DNA of 64,000 nucleotides from Membranipora membranacea (Eukaryota > Bryozoa > Gymnolaemata > Cheilostomatida > Membraniporidae): NCBI GenBank assembly GCA_914767715.1, contig OU612066.1:1803001-1867000 (forward strand), in the 5' to 3' direction. A model generated the notes under the pieces. That model saw nothing but the letters and a program-made list of their open reading frames with translations, did no database searches and was not told the origin of the DNA. How positions within the stretch are numbered: the stretch's first letter is position 1; every line of letters starts with the position of its first letter. Below, piece by piece: positions 11,203 to 24,171 of the stretch. The translations under genes were made by a program, and so were the position numbers.

Positions 11203-11947
11203 CTATCTTCCGGATGGATTAGGGTTTCTCTGTTTACAGGTATAGAAGGTGACGATTTTGATTTTAACTAGTCTCATATCAGAGTAAGAGCTGTCCTCTG
11301 AACATGTGGTCTGTCGTTCTAAGTGATATGTTACTTTTTCTATCTTCATATCTTCATAACCTCGTGGACATCGGAAGATGGTAGAATTGCATCGTACTGC
11401 GTCCGTTATAAGAGGATAGATATCAGTATTATAGCTCATGTACTCCTTATATTCCCTGTGCAAGAAATAGATGATTTTAACTGTACACTCCAAACAATGA
11501 ACTCCCTTTGCTCCCTCCCTCATTGCTCCAAACATGAGCATGAGTTTGACAACAGAAAGATCAAACAATGTCTTTCAGTCACTCATCAGCACAAAAAAGT
11601 CAGTATGTTCAGAGTCTCAGTAAGAAGTAGCAGTTGAATACTTACCATGGGATAATGTTCTTAATGTTATCGGACGGTGAATTCCATCTGTCTGGGTCTG
11701 TGAGGCTCTTGGGACAGGGCAGATGTGTTGTTTGTTGGTTCACAATCAAGTCAGCAGTATTGACATCTGGTATAGTACTTTTATCGCTGACATCAGACAA
11801 CTTCTGAGCTAATAACGTGTCCAGATCTGGTGGAAGAGCTGGATTAGTAGAGCATACTGTGTTTGTGTTTACTGGTGAACTCTGGGATACCGCCACAGTG
11901 CTTAAGAAAAATGCTAGAAGTGCTGGTAAGACTTGATAGATATCCAT
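11203..11947 (-). CDS. IL-17-like secreted cytokine, gene 3 (two exons)
   Basis: Exon 1 is 11947-11646 and exon 2 is 11455-11203, with a 190-bp intron (GTAAG...TTGCACAG), giving 184 residues. The ATG at 11947 begins a clear signal peptide (MDIYQVLPALLAFFLSTVAV); an in-frame ATG 18 codons upstream was not preferred. The pro-region shares PVNTNTVCS and LDTLLAQKLS with gene 2. The exon 1 end (NIIPW) and the Trp-splitting phase-2 intron are the same. Exon 2 has YKEYMS, IYPLITDAVRC, an N-glycosylation sequon (NST), FRCPRG, LERQTTC and VTFYTCKQ, and ends NPNPSGR. It is more diverged from genes 2 and 4 than those two are from each other. A kappaB-like GGGAATTCC stands at 12184. Confidence 0.74.
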
Positions 11948-12183
11948 TGTAGTTTTCTTGTAATTAATGTGAGTACAAATAAAATAACTTATCTGAGACA
12001 AATTGATAATATGAGAGCAAGATGTGATGTTGCTGGTTTAAACCTTGCTGCATAATGTTGAATATGGTCAAAGCTCAAAGATTTTATATGATAGATTTGA
12101 TCGATTCATCATTTGGTCTTCTCACGAGGAAATTCACTGGAATTCAGACTTTCCCAATTCAAACCAGCCAATCAGAGCTGTGA

Positions 12184-12192
12184 GGGAATTCC
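12184..12192. promoter_or_regulatory. kappaB-like motif upstream of gene 3
   Basis: Palindromic GGGAATTCC set in GAGGGAATTCCAT, the same 13-base context found upstream of gene 2 (9648-9660). The shared context suggests a common ancestral promoter element 237 bp from the ATG. Confidence 0.4.
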
Positions 12193-12894
12193 ATGACAAA
12201 GTGACATCCTTATCATTTTTTGCTAATTAGATTCACCAAGACAGTTTTGGACTTCATAATTTTCAGTGAATTGCAAATATGATTTATCTTTGTAAGCCAT
12301 TTGATTGGCTTCGATTGGTTCTAATCTTAGAGGAGGTGCTGCAAGGTTGTTGGAAGAAAGGCAAACCGCCGTGGGTTATTCTAGTCTTCAATCCGCTCTC
12401 TCAAGAACAACATAATTGCTTGTGTGCTGGACTCACTGGAGTAGCTAAAATTATAATCCCTTAATAACTTCATTAAAACCAATTTAACTGGTTAAAGACA
12501 TGGTCTGCCGCACACATGGGCCCCATTCTCTAATTATATGTTTTAATATCCAAACCCATCATTGAATGAAAATAAATCCAATCAAATCAAATCCAATCCC
12601 TTTCTTGTCAAAACCTGCTGCTGGCAACTTGAGTACTGCATGTTAGGACTGTAACTTGTTATTGACGTTATGGATTATTTATAGTTAGAATGCTGGTGTT
12701 AAAAAGATTAATGGCAGGCAGATCGACCAGGTCTTTTGGATAATATCTCTGTAAGAGCAATAAATAAAGCAACAGTTCCTACCAAACATCACATATTTTT
12801 CACGCATCGATGAAAGTGATGTGAATGAAAGAGCTCTGTGGAGAGGTTTGGTGCGATGTGTATGGTATATTTTATTTATTGTCGAGCTGATTGT

Positions 12895-15800
12895 CTAAGC
12901 CTCCAAGACTCTGCCTTCCCGTCTGACGGCCTGGACGCCAACATGATAGCCCTGGTTCTTGTCGTCTGTCACTGAGAACTTTGGTATCAAAGGATTTAAA
13001 TTTTCGAGCACTATGTCTTGCTTTTCAATGTCTAATCAATGTAAAGATCATTGGCTGGCCAGATTTTCTCCCCCAAACAAGTTAATGAGGGAGAGACGCT
13101 CAATTGTTGGGAATTTCCAGATACCATTTTATCATTAGGAAATAAGTAGAGGCCTGATAGAGGTTTCGGCACATAAATTTTCCCCCTACATCTGTATGAA
13201 GCTTTTTTTATATCCAATGAGCTGTGAAATAACTGTGTCACATTACTACACAACTGACCATCCACATTTCCTTATTGCGCAATGTATGAAGGGTCATTTC
13301 CAAGTAGTCAAGAGAAGACAATAATTATTGAGAGTTTTTTACGTGTATAAGTATCTTGAGATTTTATTGCACCTGGCAGTGTGATTATAGAGTTATGACA
13401 CCGGATGTGGAATGAACAGAAAAACCAAAATGTTATTTTGGTACACAACACAATAATAAATGAGACAAAGTATTGACATAAAAAAGAAAATAAATATAAT
13501 AAATTATAAGTGGAACAAAAATATAAATTAATAAATTATCATTTTTTGCACAAAGTATTGGCAATTGAGAGGTCTATCACTTTTAGGAACATAAATACAT
13601 AAATAGAATAACAATGAAGCTTGTGCATAGTCAGAGTAAAAAGTAGTAGAGTTTAATTCTGTGTACAAAATGGATTATCTATTATGATTTCTATATGATT
13701 ATCTATTATGATTTCTATATGATTATCGCCTGCTAAGATTCTGGGAGTAATATCATCATAAGAGAAAAATGGATGGATTTTACAGCATAGATTCAAACGC
13801 TTTGAATGCTTCTTGACCTTGACAAGGATACAAAGAGCGAGAGATTTAGTAGAGAGAGTTACTAGACCTAGACCTGCACGCCTACAACCCAGCGATCGGG
13901 TGTTTGAATGGGCCTTAGGTCTGTTACCTCTCATACTTGATATATAGTGATTTGCGTAGTCTGACTAGATAGGGTTTTGTTAGGTTTGGTACAGATTAAC
14001 TATCCTCAGGAGGAAAACCTCCAGGGCTTGGTGCTGTTGGTGGATTAGGGTTGCTCTGCTTACAGGAATAGAAGGTTACCGTGTTGTACTTAACCAGTTT
14101 CATATCAAAGTAAGAACTGTCCTCCGAACATGTGGTTTGTCGTTCTAAGTGATAAGTTACTTCTTCTATCCTCAAATCTTCATAACCTTGAGGACATCGG
14201 AAGATATGAGAATCGCATCGTACTGCGTCGGTTATATGAGGATAGATCGGTCTCTGGATATCGGTGCTCATGTACTCCTTATAAGTCCTGTGAAAGAATA
14301 ACAATGATTGGTTAATAATATAATTTATAAAATAATCCCAATAAACAAACTAGATAGTTCAAAGCATGAATGTTTTGCAGTTGATAAGTTCATCAGACTA
14401 TTTCTTGAATGTAATCCGTAGACAAAACTATGCTGTAATCACATAAGAAATCACAACAATACAAATATATAAGAAGGATTATGACTTACCATGGAATGAT
14501 ATTTAAGATGTTGAATGAAGAAGAGTGAAGTCTTCGGGGGTCCTCACGGCTGGTAGGACAAGACAGATGTGTTGTCGCAGTGTTCAATTTAAGGTTCCCA
14601 GCAAACTCAGGTATAGTACTTTTATCGCTGACAGCAGACAACTTCTGAGCTAACAATGTATCCAGATCTGATGGAGGAGCTGCATTAGAGCATAATGTTC
14701 TTGTTTTTAGTGATGCACTCTGGGATACAGTCAGTAGGCAGCAGAATGCAGCTAATAATGCTGTTGAGATTCTGTAGATTATAGCCATAGTATCGGAGTT
14801 TGATATGAAGTTTTATTAAAATATATAAAATATATATCAATGTAATGGTAGAGACTTTCTTAGGTGCTCTTCCGTTGACTGATGTAGATCGAGTTATGAA
14901 TCTAATACACACAAATCTTCCATTATATACCTTTGAAAGCATGCCAGAGCATGAGGCTATTGGGATTTTCCACAATCTTTTAGCAATAGCATTACTCAGT
15001 TCCTCCTAATCAGAATTCATCAACCAATCAAATCACAGCAATCATAGTGACGATAAGGAAATAAAACTTAATAACTACTGTCATAACGCATATACAGGGC
15101 ATCTAAAATTAGAGACAAAGATAGCTAAAGATAGAACTCCCACAATTTTAAAGGATATTGCAATTTGAGATCAGAATTGGAACTATAAACCATTGTAGGG
15201 CCATGCATTATTAGATTTTTTTTTTGAAAGTAAAATCACTTTTTTTTAAAGTAATCACTGTAATCACTTTTTATTTAGCTGCTCTCCAGCAAACTATACA
15301 TGAATATAATGATTCAGATACAGATACATATAAGATCGATGATACATGATGCAAGATACATAAGATACATGAAACACAAGATTGATGATACATGATACGA
15401 CTCATCTAATTAGCGCACCCTTGTACAATGTAAGGGTGGGCAAGCTAGGCCATTGTTCAGAGAGCTCACCTCCTTCAGCAGAATGGGTAGCAACCAGGAT
15501 TCGAACGTGCAACTCTCAGATTGAGAAGTTCGAATCCTAACCACTACACCACCCTGCCAGCCTTAAACATCATTATCCATCACTCATAACTGAATACCAT
15601 GACTAATCCACAGAATAGATAGAGTTTTCCAGCAGTGAATTTTAATGTTCCCCATGAATAACGGATCACCCAGACATTAGAGCAGGACTGTAGGACCATG
15701 GAATGAAACAAAATCTTTGGTTGTACATTCATGGAAAGCAAGCTAGGCGCCTTCAAATAAAATCAAGAATGTAAGCTTGCGTAGTGAGGGGAGCTTTAAT

Positions 15801-18050
15801 GATCATCATCTTTATTAGATTATTGAAATTACAGAATGATGTTGTTCTTAGAATTCAGGTGATATGTGATAAGTTTTGTTACCTCAATACTTGGATCATT
15901 TATATATCGTTGCAATGCTCTATACAAGCTCACTAATAAACTGATAAGCTTTGTTACCATACAAAGATTTAGCAATGCTGGAAACAGGGAGCGTCATTTA
16001 CGTTAAAGCGAGGCCAGATATTGATATTGTGATAGGCATTGTTTTGCTGGAGGTTCAATTTTTTAAATAAGTGCAGAAGCGACAGTCCATTCCCAAAGAC
16101 TGTTGCGGAAAACAATAGTATTCCATTTAGTTATAACTCTTATGACCTATTAAGAGAGGCCAGGGCTCTCCATGGATGTACCAATGGAAAAAATTGAACG
16201 CTATACAGCTGTACATTAACAGTGTATTGCTTCTTGCAATACTGAGCTATTACAACTCTCTCTGAGTCACCATGTCGATATGTATAAGATTTATATGGAT
16301 TTATTGTATTTTATACATTGCCAAATATTACGAATAATCGGTTTTCCTCTTCTTCTTTGACACATCATCAATCGTCTTGATGTGTTGGAATGAAAGATGT
16401 AGTGTCTGATGTAATGTTGGTGTATTATGTATGCCCTACACAATAATCCCTTTTTTGACATGAGATAACTATGAGAATTTCCGAGGACATTCTATGTTAG
16501 GTTACCCGAGATAAGACAGCTACTTAGAGAAAACACGTGCAGCTTTGTCGTCTATTTTTATTGGCAGTTAATTATGTAAGGGTCTCTATGAAAGGTCAAA
16601 TAAAATAAGTCTTAATAATGGAGCATCCACCGAAATCCGCCAGCATCACTTCTGTCATGGGTGAAAATGATTAGACCCAGTAGTCAGACAAATTGAAGAC
16701 GGGCTACTGCATACATTACTTTAAGATACAAGTTAGGTATGGCCTTTCTTCCACATCACCTTTCCATCTAGCCTGGAATGTATTATTTTATGGAATAATT
16801 CACCATCCAAAGCTCACCACAGTAAAAGATTTTGGTTGAAGGATAAGGCAGTAATGTTTTGATCAGACGATCATACCAATGTATGGACATTTAAATGGTT
16901 GCAGATTAAAGCTGCATTGCATACTAATGTAAGCAGATAAGGTCAGATGTAACAACAATACATTAATAATAGCAAGGTAGGATAGTGACATTATATGGGC
17001 AAGGGCAATATGCTAACCCAGTAATCACTCATATTTTGTATAGTTAGGTGCATGTGTAGTATCACATCTAAAGGAAACAGCTGACTTGCGCTTACTCTGC
17101 AATAACAGCCCATTCACGTTAGCATTAACTCATATACGGAAAAATGATTCAAATTTATTGTAAACAGATTATTTTATTTTATTGATCTTACAACATGTGT
17201 CTCTTATCCCAGCATCTATCATGTGGATTTTTGGTTGACAACAATCATGTCATCGACATCATCTGTTTATCGTGTCTCGATATGGGGACGGGAAGAAGAG
17301 ATTGGCCTACAATAATATAAAATCAACAGATCAACAAACTCAGAAAACAATCACCGATGATACACAATCTAAAGAGTAGAAAATTTTGAACTATTTCATA
17401 AGTAGAATGACAGTCATGTGTCCATGAGGTCACAAGGTCAGGTCTGGTGCGAGCTGCTAGATGTGTGAGAAGGATATTAAATAAAGTACAAGTACTTACT
17501 CAGCTCTAATGGCACCTGTACACTCTGACCAAACAATCCAAGCAAAGCTTTTATGCTGTGCAAAAAATCTGTAGATTAAGATCACAAAGTGATGTCATCG
17601 CCGGAACACAGATAAATAATGGTGCCTTATGGGACAGCATCACTTTCCATTTCATATATAAAATTTGTCATTTACTGTTATTTTTTAATTATCCCTCCCT
17701 GAGGCTGCTGCAGTGAAAATTATTCTTTTAATTAACATTTTAGCAGAACGCAATGATAACTGTCACAATAATTCTCCATTAAAACTGGATAAATAGTCCT
17801 AATTTAGTATTATTATATTTAGAACATGACATGACAACTTTTGCAGAGTTTGAAATCATTTCAAATTTAAATTACTTTCTATTCTCAAGTTAGACTTTCA
17901 TTACATCATCCTTCGCCGTTTGCCTGCAAAAAGCCACAAGACATTGCAGATATCAAATATGACCTCCTGTAAGCTGATTTCGAAATGCTTACTCGAGCCA
18001 CATGGTGATAGAGTAAGGAGGAAACACCACAGAGACCAGGGGTGACACAA
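12895..18050 (-). CDS. Predicted multi-exon gene, 3' part, unidentified; hosts gene 4 in an intron
   Basis: Three splice-flanked open segments join in phase. Exon x is 18050-17993 (acceptor ACTAAG, donor GTAAGC; residues PLVSVVFPPYSITMWL). Exon y is 17555-17500 (acceptor TTTTTTGCACAG, donor GTAAGT; KALLGLFGQSVQVPLEL). The last exon is 13031-12895 (acceptor GATTAG; IEKQDIVLENLNPLIPKFS, then TDDKNQGYHVGVQAVRREG, stop TAG). Overlapping AATAAA signals follow at 12871-12880. Phases (2, then 1) agree at both joins. The 4.5-kb intron 13032-17499 contains IL-17-like gene 4 on the same strand. A further coding-like stretch at about 18190-18262 (IAEKLADVITERIGDTL) may be an upstream exon. I do not recognise the family. 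The N-terminus is not identified and may lie further upstream. Confidence 0.5.
13996..14788 (-). CDS. IL-17-like secreted cytokine, gene 4 (two exons)
   Basis: Exon 1 is 14788-14490 and exon 2 is 14287-13996, with a 202-bp intron (GTAAGT...CTTTCACAG), giving 196 residues. It is a close paralogue of gene 2, with about a dozen differences over the roughly 100 residues of exon 1, most of them in the segment after the signal peptide (SLKTRT versus PVNTNT). Exon 2 carries YKEYMSTDI, RPIYPHITDAVRC, FRCPQG, LERQTTC and VTFYSCKQ, followed by a Pro-rich tail (NPNPPTAPSPGGFPPEDS). Gene 2 has lost that tail, and genes 3 and 5 keep parts of it. The promoter has a TATA-like TATATAATGG at 14922-14931 and a consensus kappaB decamer 30 bp further upstream. 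Confidence 0.75.
14962..14971. promoter_or_regulatory. Consensus kappaB decamer upstream of gene 4
   Basis: GGGATTTTCC fits GGGRNNYYCC exactly. It lies about 30 bp upstream of the TATA-like box (14922-14931) and 174 bp from the ATG. This is the best kappaB match in the window. Confidence 0.5.
15330..15560 (-). mobile_element. tRNA-derived SINE, copy 2
   Basis: Reverse-orientation copy of the SINE at 1731. The A box TGGTGTAGTGG lies near 15545, and the B box GTTCGAATCCTGGTT near 15500 is intact. The body follows the same order (AAGGAGGTGAGCTCTCTGAACAATGG type). The 3' end lacks the (ATT)n tail and passes into ATGATACAT-type repeats, so it is truncated or uses a different tail. Confidence 0.8.
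15561..17499. other. No supported gene; intron of the 12.9-18 kb gene if that model holds
   Basis: Long AT-rich sequence with no splice-flanked open segments. It separates exon y from IL-17-like gene 4. Confidence 0.4.
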
Positions 18051-18299
18051 CTTAGTAAATCATGAGTTGTATGCTGAAGGATGGCTGTAATCAATTTATG
18101 TTTATCATGCAATGTTTACAACTATTCTGACTCAGCAGTGGTGTAATCTCTGTTGAAAAGCTGAAAGGAAATGTCTAAGAAAACTGAGGGTATCCCCTAT
18201 TCTCTCAGTTATTACATCAGCTAGTTTCTCTGCGATGGACATATGATCATAGATTAGCTCTCAGCTCAGAACTGCTGCAATCTTATACATCACAGTGCA

Positions 18300-21200
18300 C
18301 AGTAATTATAGAGGTTTTGTAACCCAATATAACAAGGACCCTTCATGACAATTTTAGTCAAAAATATAAAAACCCTACAATTGCATTGTTATGAATCATA
18401 ATGTAAAAAGACTGCTTATTTGGGTGGATTGCATTCACTTATTTTCTGCTTCAGGAAGTTATTTTTGGTGATAGAATAACCTTATCAAATTATAGACGAA
18501 AACAACCCAGTTCTAACATTTTGTGCAGACTGCGTCAATGAATAGAGAATTCCTTGTCATTGATCAAATGGATTAATGTAATATAGCATAACTGTAGCGA
18601 CCTGACCGGACTGACCGCTGTTGCATGCAAAATTTAGATCCAGCCTCAATTAAAAACTAAGCTATGGTGACACAAAAAGTTGGCACGCAGCCATCTACAT
18701 TTCCGTTATTTGATTGCAATTTAGAGACACAGACATCAGTATTTGGAACAGAGACCAGCAGTGAAGATTAATTGTGGTGTGATACCACGATGGTGTAACG
18801 GTTCTCTTGTCAACAATTATGTTGGTTAATGGTTACAGAATGAAATGTTGAAATGAACTTCTAGCAGAGATAATTATTAGGTTGTATAGATATGCCGGTA
18901 GATATAATATAAGAGTGACGTCATAGGAAGCAGGAAGTATCTATCTATACACACTTGTATACATGTAATCATATACGATACATACGAGCAGTGATAACGG
19001 ACCGGGATCATTAAACAATCAATGTTCCGCAAACGTTATCTCTAACCGAATAGACTGAGATTTAGGGGAACTAAAAATATAAATCATGACTCTTAGGATA
19101 TGAGACAGGCCGGTTTTTAAATTTAAATTAGATCATTACTATCAATTACATTAGAGAAAGATAAAACACACAGGCAAGTACTTTAGTATCTTTGACACAA
19201 ACGGAAATCATTCCGGATACAATAAATGTTGTAAACCTTTAAATAACTCAATAATCTTTTTATAGTAATAGAATGAGGTTAGCTCGATGACGGGCATGCA
19301 GCATGTAACAGTATTACTAAACCGGTGTTGTCACAATTTAAATTGCTACTGATAAACTCTTCCTAGATATTGCGCACCCATTTCTTAAACCTGTGATGAC
19401 GCATGCTCGGTGTACTGAGATTGATTATATAATATGATGGTATATGTAGGGGGTAACCCCTTTATTATAATACCTTAAATAGAAAGAGCCTAAAATTAAC
19501 ATGTGAGCTAACAAATTTGCCATAATGATAGGTTTACACATTTAGCGCCACCTGACCGGACCTGACTAAGTTATTATTTCTCATATTTCCGCCTCGTAGA
19601 CAGATAATGAGTGAATACACAGATCAGCAGGTGATCCAGAGTAATTTTCGAGTCAGCAATATGAAGCAACAAATTAGCGCATGAATCGTAAATTTTACAA
19701 GAATTAAAGCACACACTGGATTGTTTATGGCAGGGTACAGAGTATAGAGACTCATAACCTTCATAAGAATTGCAGTTGTAAATTCTGAACCATGTGAATA
19801 TGTAATATTGTAACTCTTTTTTTTTATATAATTATCGCTCAAAAACTACCAGCCATTTTCCGTTCTGTCTTAATAAATATTACTATACAGCATTAGCTGA
19901 ATATAAAACACGGAATCCAAGGGGTCTTAAAATTAGAAGCTATTAACTGACTCAATTAGAATAAAAAAGCTGCACCTGCAGGTATACTACCTGAGTTAGT
20001 GACTAGTGACAAGCACCGATAAACATAATAATATTATGATATCTTTATTTCCTACAGATCTAATTTTTCCAGTCTTATAACAATTAGAACCAAATTATTT
20101 CGCCCTCCCCCCCCCCCCATATACACTTTCCAGTTAGCCAAGACAGCAATTATCGTGGTTATGTGTATATAGGGTGACATAGCTGACAGACCTTATTGTT
20201 TATCAGGCCATTGACTAATTTAGAGATTACTGCCATATACTCTATATTTAGAGTGTAGAACGTATATCACTTCTCTACGCTGTGTCATTGTAACACAGAG
20301 TAAGGATATACAGAGGGGACACTTCTCTACGCTGTGTCATTGTAAGCTCTTTCTGCTGACTTTATTTTATTATCTACTCATATCAACCAGATTTAATGAT
20401 AGCTTATAGTAATTATGGAATGAGATGTGGTCTGCAGTGGAAGGAAGGCAGCTCATTAATTTATTATCAACTTTATTAACCACCGATCATCAATGCATGA
20501 GAAGCAAATGAGACCATGTGAAAAAAAGAAGAAAAAAAGAAAGAATAAGAAGGCATTGACGTATTTATGTGTATTTATAAAAAAAGGCTTTTTCTGCAAA
20601 GATAGGTATGAATGTATAAAAGTAAGTATAAATGTAACTATAAATGTAGGTATAAATGTAGGTATGAATGTGAGGTATCAATGTATGAATGTAGGTGATA
20701 GAATGTAATTCTAGCCAGTAGTTGGTAGGTATTTATCATTAACGTATAAAGTATTTATATGTTTATGTTAATAATAGACCTGAATACTTCCTTCTCTTAG
20801 TCTTATCACACATCTACCCTCTACGATAAGTAAACCTCATGAGAACTGAAGATATACGCATCATTAATGTATACAATTACTGCGTAGTATAATACTTCCT
20901 GTTATAAGCTTCAGTCTATAAGGAAATGTTCTACTGTTGTATGAGTAGTTACTTTATCTCAACTATACGAGGATATGATGACTCAGCGAACATGCATACA
21001 GCAGTAATGAGTAGAAGAAAGCAATGACTATCTTACTATGAGCTGGAGACTTTGGGAAATCCTGACCAAAATTTTTCAAGTGGAAATTGGAAAAATCTTT
21101 TTGATTTGAAAACACACATAAGCACATACTTGGCCAAGTTTTGTGATAGAATTTGCCAAATTGACTTATATAACAGTTATGGCAACCCAAAAATAAATAA

Positions 21201-22700
21201 TATATTGTCTTGTGATGAATTATTCCAGCACTGGATCAATTGCAACCAAATAAAACTGATCTACAAAACTAACTAACAGCCTGATTGTAAATTTTTTGCC
21301 AATGAGTGTCTGAAAATCTACGACCAAACATTGGTCTAATGAAACAAGGAACAAAAACATCTAAATCTCCCTTTTGAAGAAAAGATAAAACTCAGTGTCC
21401 CTCTCTTCTGCAGGAAGGGGGGGGGGGAAGAGCTAGGGGGTCAAATACTGTGACACAATGAAGCTGTCCTTGGTTTTATTGCTTCATCAAGTTTTACTGA
21501 TATTGTAGCAGATGTATACACAAATTATTGGTTAATTAGAGCAATGCAGTAACTTCTCTGTTGGGAGTAATGCCAATGAAGAATTGTGATCATTAATTGG
21601 CTGGAAGTAGTCAGTGAAATGTGCAGCCAAATAACTTCCCGTGTTATGTTCTTTGATTATGATAACAATGCTTAACTTAGGACGCTACTGACTGCTAACT
21701 GATTAGAATGAGGGGAAGGCTTCCCTGGACAAATCACAACCAATCAGACAAAACAAAGCTCATATCAGCTGTAACAGAGTATAAGTTTGACTTGATCAGA
21801 ATTAAGAGGAAGTCTAAACAAACACTAGAGTGATTAAATGAACAGCCACAGAATCTGATAACACAACCTAGCTGCTAACTGATTAGAGTGAGGTGAAGGC
21901 TTCCCTGGACAAATCACAACCAATCAGACAAAACAAACCTCATATCAGCTGTAACAGAGTATAAGTGTGCGACCCCTGATGCCTATATACTAGTCTATGA
22001 TTGGTTCACAGTACAGGTTACAGTGTGGGAGGTACGATGAATAAGTCGGCTGATTGAGTGCCCTAGGCTACACTAGCAGCCTATCAGGCGGTAGAAGAGG
22101 TTAGCTATGTGGGATATCGGTCACCACTCTGACCAAACGACATTACCCTAAATATGATTGGCTTAATACAAGCAAGCCAAACTTTTCTGGCAATCCAACA
22201 TAAATATTGACAGTTAGTCTATTTGATTGCGATAAAGAATTTTATTTGTTTCTATAAAAGCTGTGTAAGCTAATAAAATTGGAAATACAGACAAGTACTG
22301 AACTGCAAATTTAGAATAAAAATTTATTTTGATGGTGGAGAACACCTATATATAATCCCTTTTACTAGGGCCAGGCCCCTTGAGATGGTCTATCATCACT
22401 GTATACATAAATGTGGAGAGTAATAAGTACAAGCATCACAGGTAGCTCACAAAGAGATTCATCATAATTTTGTCTAAACAGCGTATAAGAGTAATATGTT
22501 TAGAAAGCTCAAACTGCTCAAAAAGCTGTCACCATAACATTGGGGTTTGATGACGGACCGCCAAAAAGCCAACGATGACAGCAATTTGAGCTCTCAAACT
22601 ATACTAGATATAAACAAATAGTAAAATCTGATCATTGTAGTTGGTGTAGGAGGGAGATATGGTGGCCGGTGTAGTAAGTAGATACGGTTGTCAGTCTATG
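18300..22700. other. Mostly non-coding; simple repeats and a tandem duplication
   Basis: Contains a direct repeat (TTCTCTACGCTGTGTCATTG at about 20272 and 20323), a degenerate 12-mer array GTATAAATGTAG at about 20606-20695, and the 180-bp-period duplication at 21692-21966. An open stretch at 21052-21276 reads protein-like on the plus strand (NPDQNFSSGNWKNLFDLK) but lacks splice context. Confidence 0.4.
21692..21966. repeat. Two direct copies of a 95-bp segment at 180-bp spacing
   Basis: 21692-21786 and 21872-21966 are nearly identical, both starting CTGCTAACTGATTAGA and ending AACAGAGTATAAGT. The shared block includes GAAGGCTTCCCTGG, CAATCA and a TATAAG near the end, so it could be a duplicated promoter-like segment. 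No gene follows that I can see. Confidence 0.75.
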
Positions 22701-22750
22701 TAGGGTTGGAGGCATATCTATGACTGAGATGAGATATGACACACACATTG

Positions 22751-24049
22751 TTATGATAAAGCACACACTGCTGCTATCGTGACATCAGCATATGCTAGTC
22801 TATACTCCCACACCGGGTGGCTTATTCCTGGTACACAGCTACAGTTTCTCTGAGTCTGCAGGAAGTATCTCCTCTCCATAACTGGTGTCGGCTTCATATC
22901 TCCGTAATCTACAGAATACAAACAAAATATAAACATACGACAACACTATAAAAATAGGAGAACAATAAAAAATACAACAACATGACAACAACATTTTCAT
23001 TATACACTATTTTATTTGGCAGACAATATCATCATTGACGGATGTTTTCACAAGAACACAGAGGCTAACAGGTTAAAAAATAAAAATTTGAAGAGAAAAT
23101 CTAAGTTAAATTAAACATTAATTATGATCCAGACGATCTGAACGTGATACTTTTGTAAGAGATGTGATACTGTCTTTAAAATTGTTCAGCGATCATTGAT
23201 GAAAGAAAAATCAAAATAGTAAGCTCACCAGTACTTCTCGGGCACTCAAATCCAAAGCAGAACTCAGCTATAGAGAACCTAGATGGCCAAAGTGTGAACG
23301 GTGACTTCCCCTCTAGTGTCACCTTACGCCTGAAAAATATAGAGATATTAGAACTTCGATCTGGACAAGATCAGAAAACTGGCCTCACCGGTAATTGCTG
23401 ACAAGAGTTCATATTTTGAGCACTCCGAGCCCAAGGCCTAATTCTATACATTAGAGTTTTTATTCCTTTTTATTATTTATATTTCATGTTTGCTACAACA
23501 TGATAAGGGAGTTCACACATTTCTGCTAAATATTGAACAAATTTAAAAATCATTTCTATCGTTAAGTCAAGCTCTCTCCCAACGCAATAAATGACTAGAC
23601 ATAGCTTGCAGTAGTCTTAAAAAAAGAATATATATTTATACTATTACATATTGATGACCACCCTCAGTAATAGCAGGAATCCGATGAGCTCAGTTGCAAA
23701 TGAAATGCTCATTATCTCTATCTTATGACATGTTCTATAAGTTGTCTCACCATGGGATCAGAGTTCTGCTGCGGAGTGGTCCACTTAGCGGTCCACGTGT
23801 GCCGAGAGGAGGACAATCGGAGGAATCATTAATATGACTCAGGTATAAGCCTATATTAGAAGCCAGATTTACAGCCACTTCTTCACCTGCACTGTCCGCC
23901 TGATGAAGTTTAGTTTTCTCCCAGAGAAGTCGTTCTCTGTAGGCCACACTCCGATGACGTGCGCCACCTCCACAGGGACAAGAGTAACTTGTATCCACAC
24001 GACCAACGACTAGAAGATAAATACATATCAATGTAATATAGTGTGCCAT
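22751..24049 (-). CDS. IL-17-like secreted cytokine, gene 6 (three exons, divergent)
   Basis: Exon 1 is 24049-23751, exon 2 is 23329-23229 and exon 3 is 22908-22751, with introns of 421 bp (GTGAG...TTTTTCAG) and 320 bp (GTGAGC...TTCTGTAG), giving 185 residues. A signal peptide (MAHYITLICIYLLVVG) is followed by a Cys/Gly patch (CPCGGG). Exon 1 ends CPPLGTRGP...RTLIPW with the Trp codon split TG|G, as in the other five genes. Exon 2 gives FTLWPSRFSIAEFCFGFECP, matching the 'YP..i.eA.C...C' segment. Exon 3 has PTPVMERRYFL, CSCVPG and YADVTIAAVCALS, the strand and final-Cys pattern of IL-17. The intron between the two halves of the domain is unique to this gene here. A TATA box (CTATATAAG, 24163-24171) lies about 115 bp upstream. 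Confidence 0.77.
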
Positions 24050-24162
24050 TGTGAAGATTTCAGAAGAGAGTTAAGCGTTCAATCTAGAGTTTTAGAGTCT
24101 GATCACCGTAGAGATTTCCAACACTGGTAAGTTGTTGAAGTGATTGAGATTAAAGTTTGAGA

Positions 24163-24171
24163 TACTTATAT
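24163..24171 (-). promoter_or_regulatory. TATA box of IL-17-like gene 6
   Basis: CTATATAAG on the minus strand, about 115 bp upstream of the ATG at 24049. No kappaB-like motif was seen nearby, unlike the other five genes. Confidence 0.5.

Noticed and set aside
20493-20708. 71-codon Lys-rich and Asn/Val-repeat ORF
   Set aside because: It is low-complexity, made of a poly-A-rich run and a degenerate 12-mer repeat.
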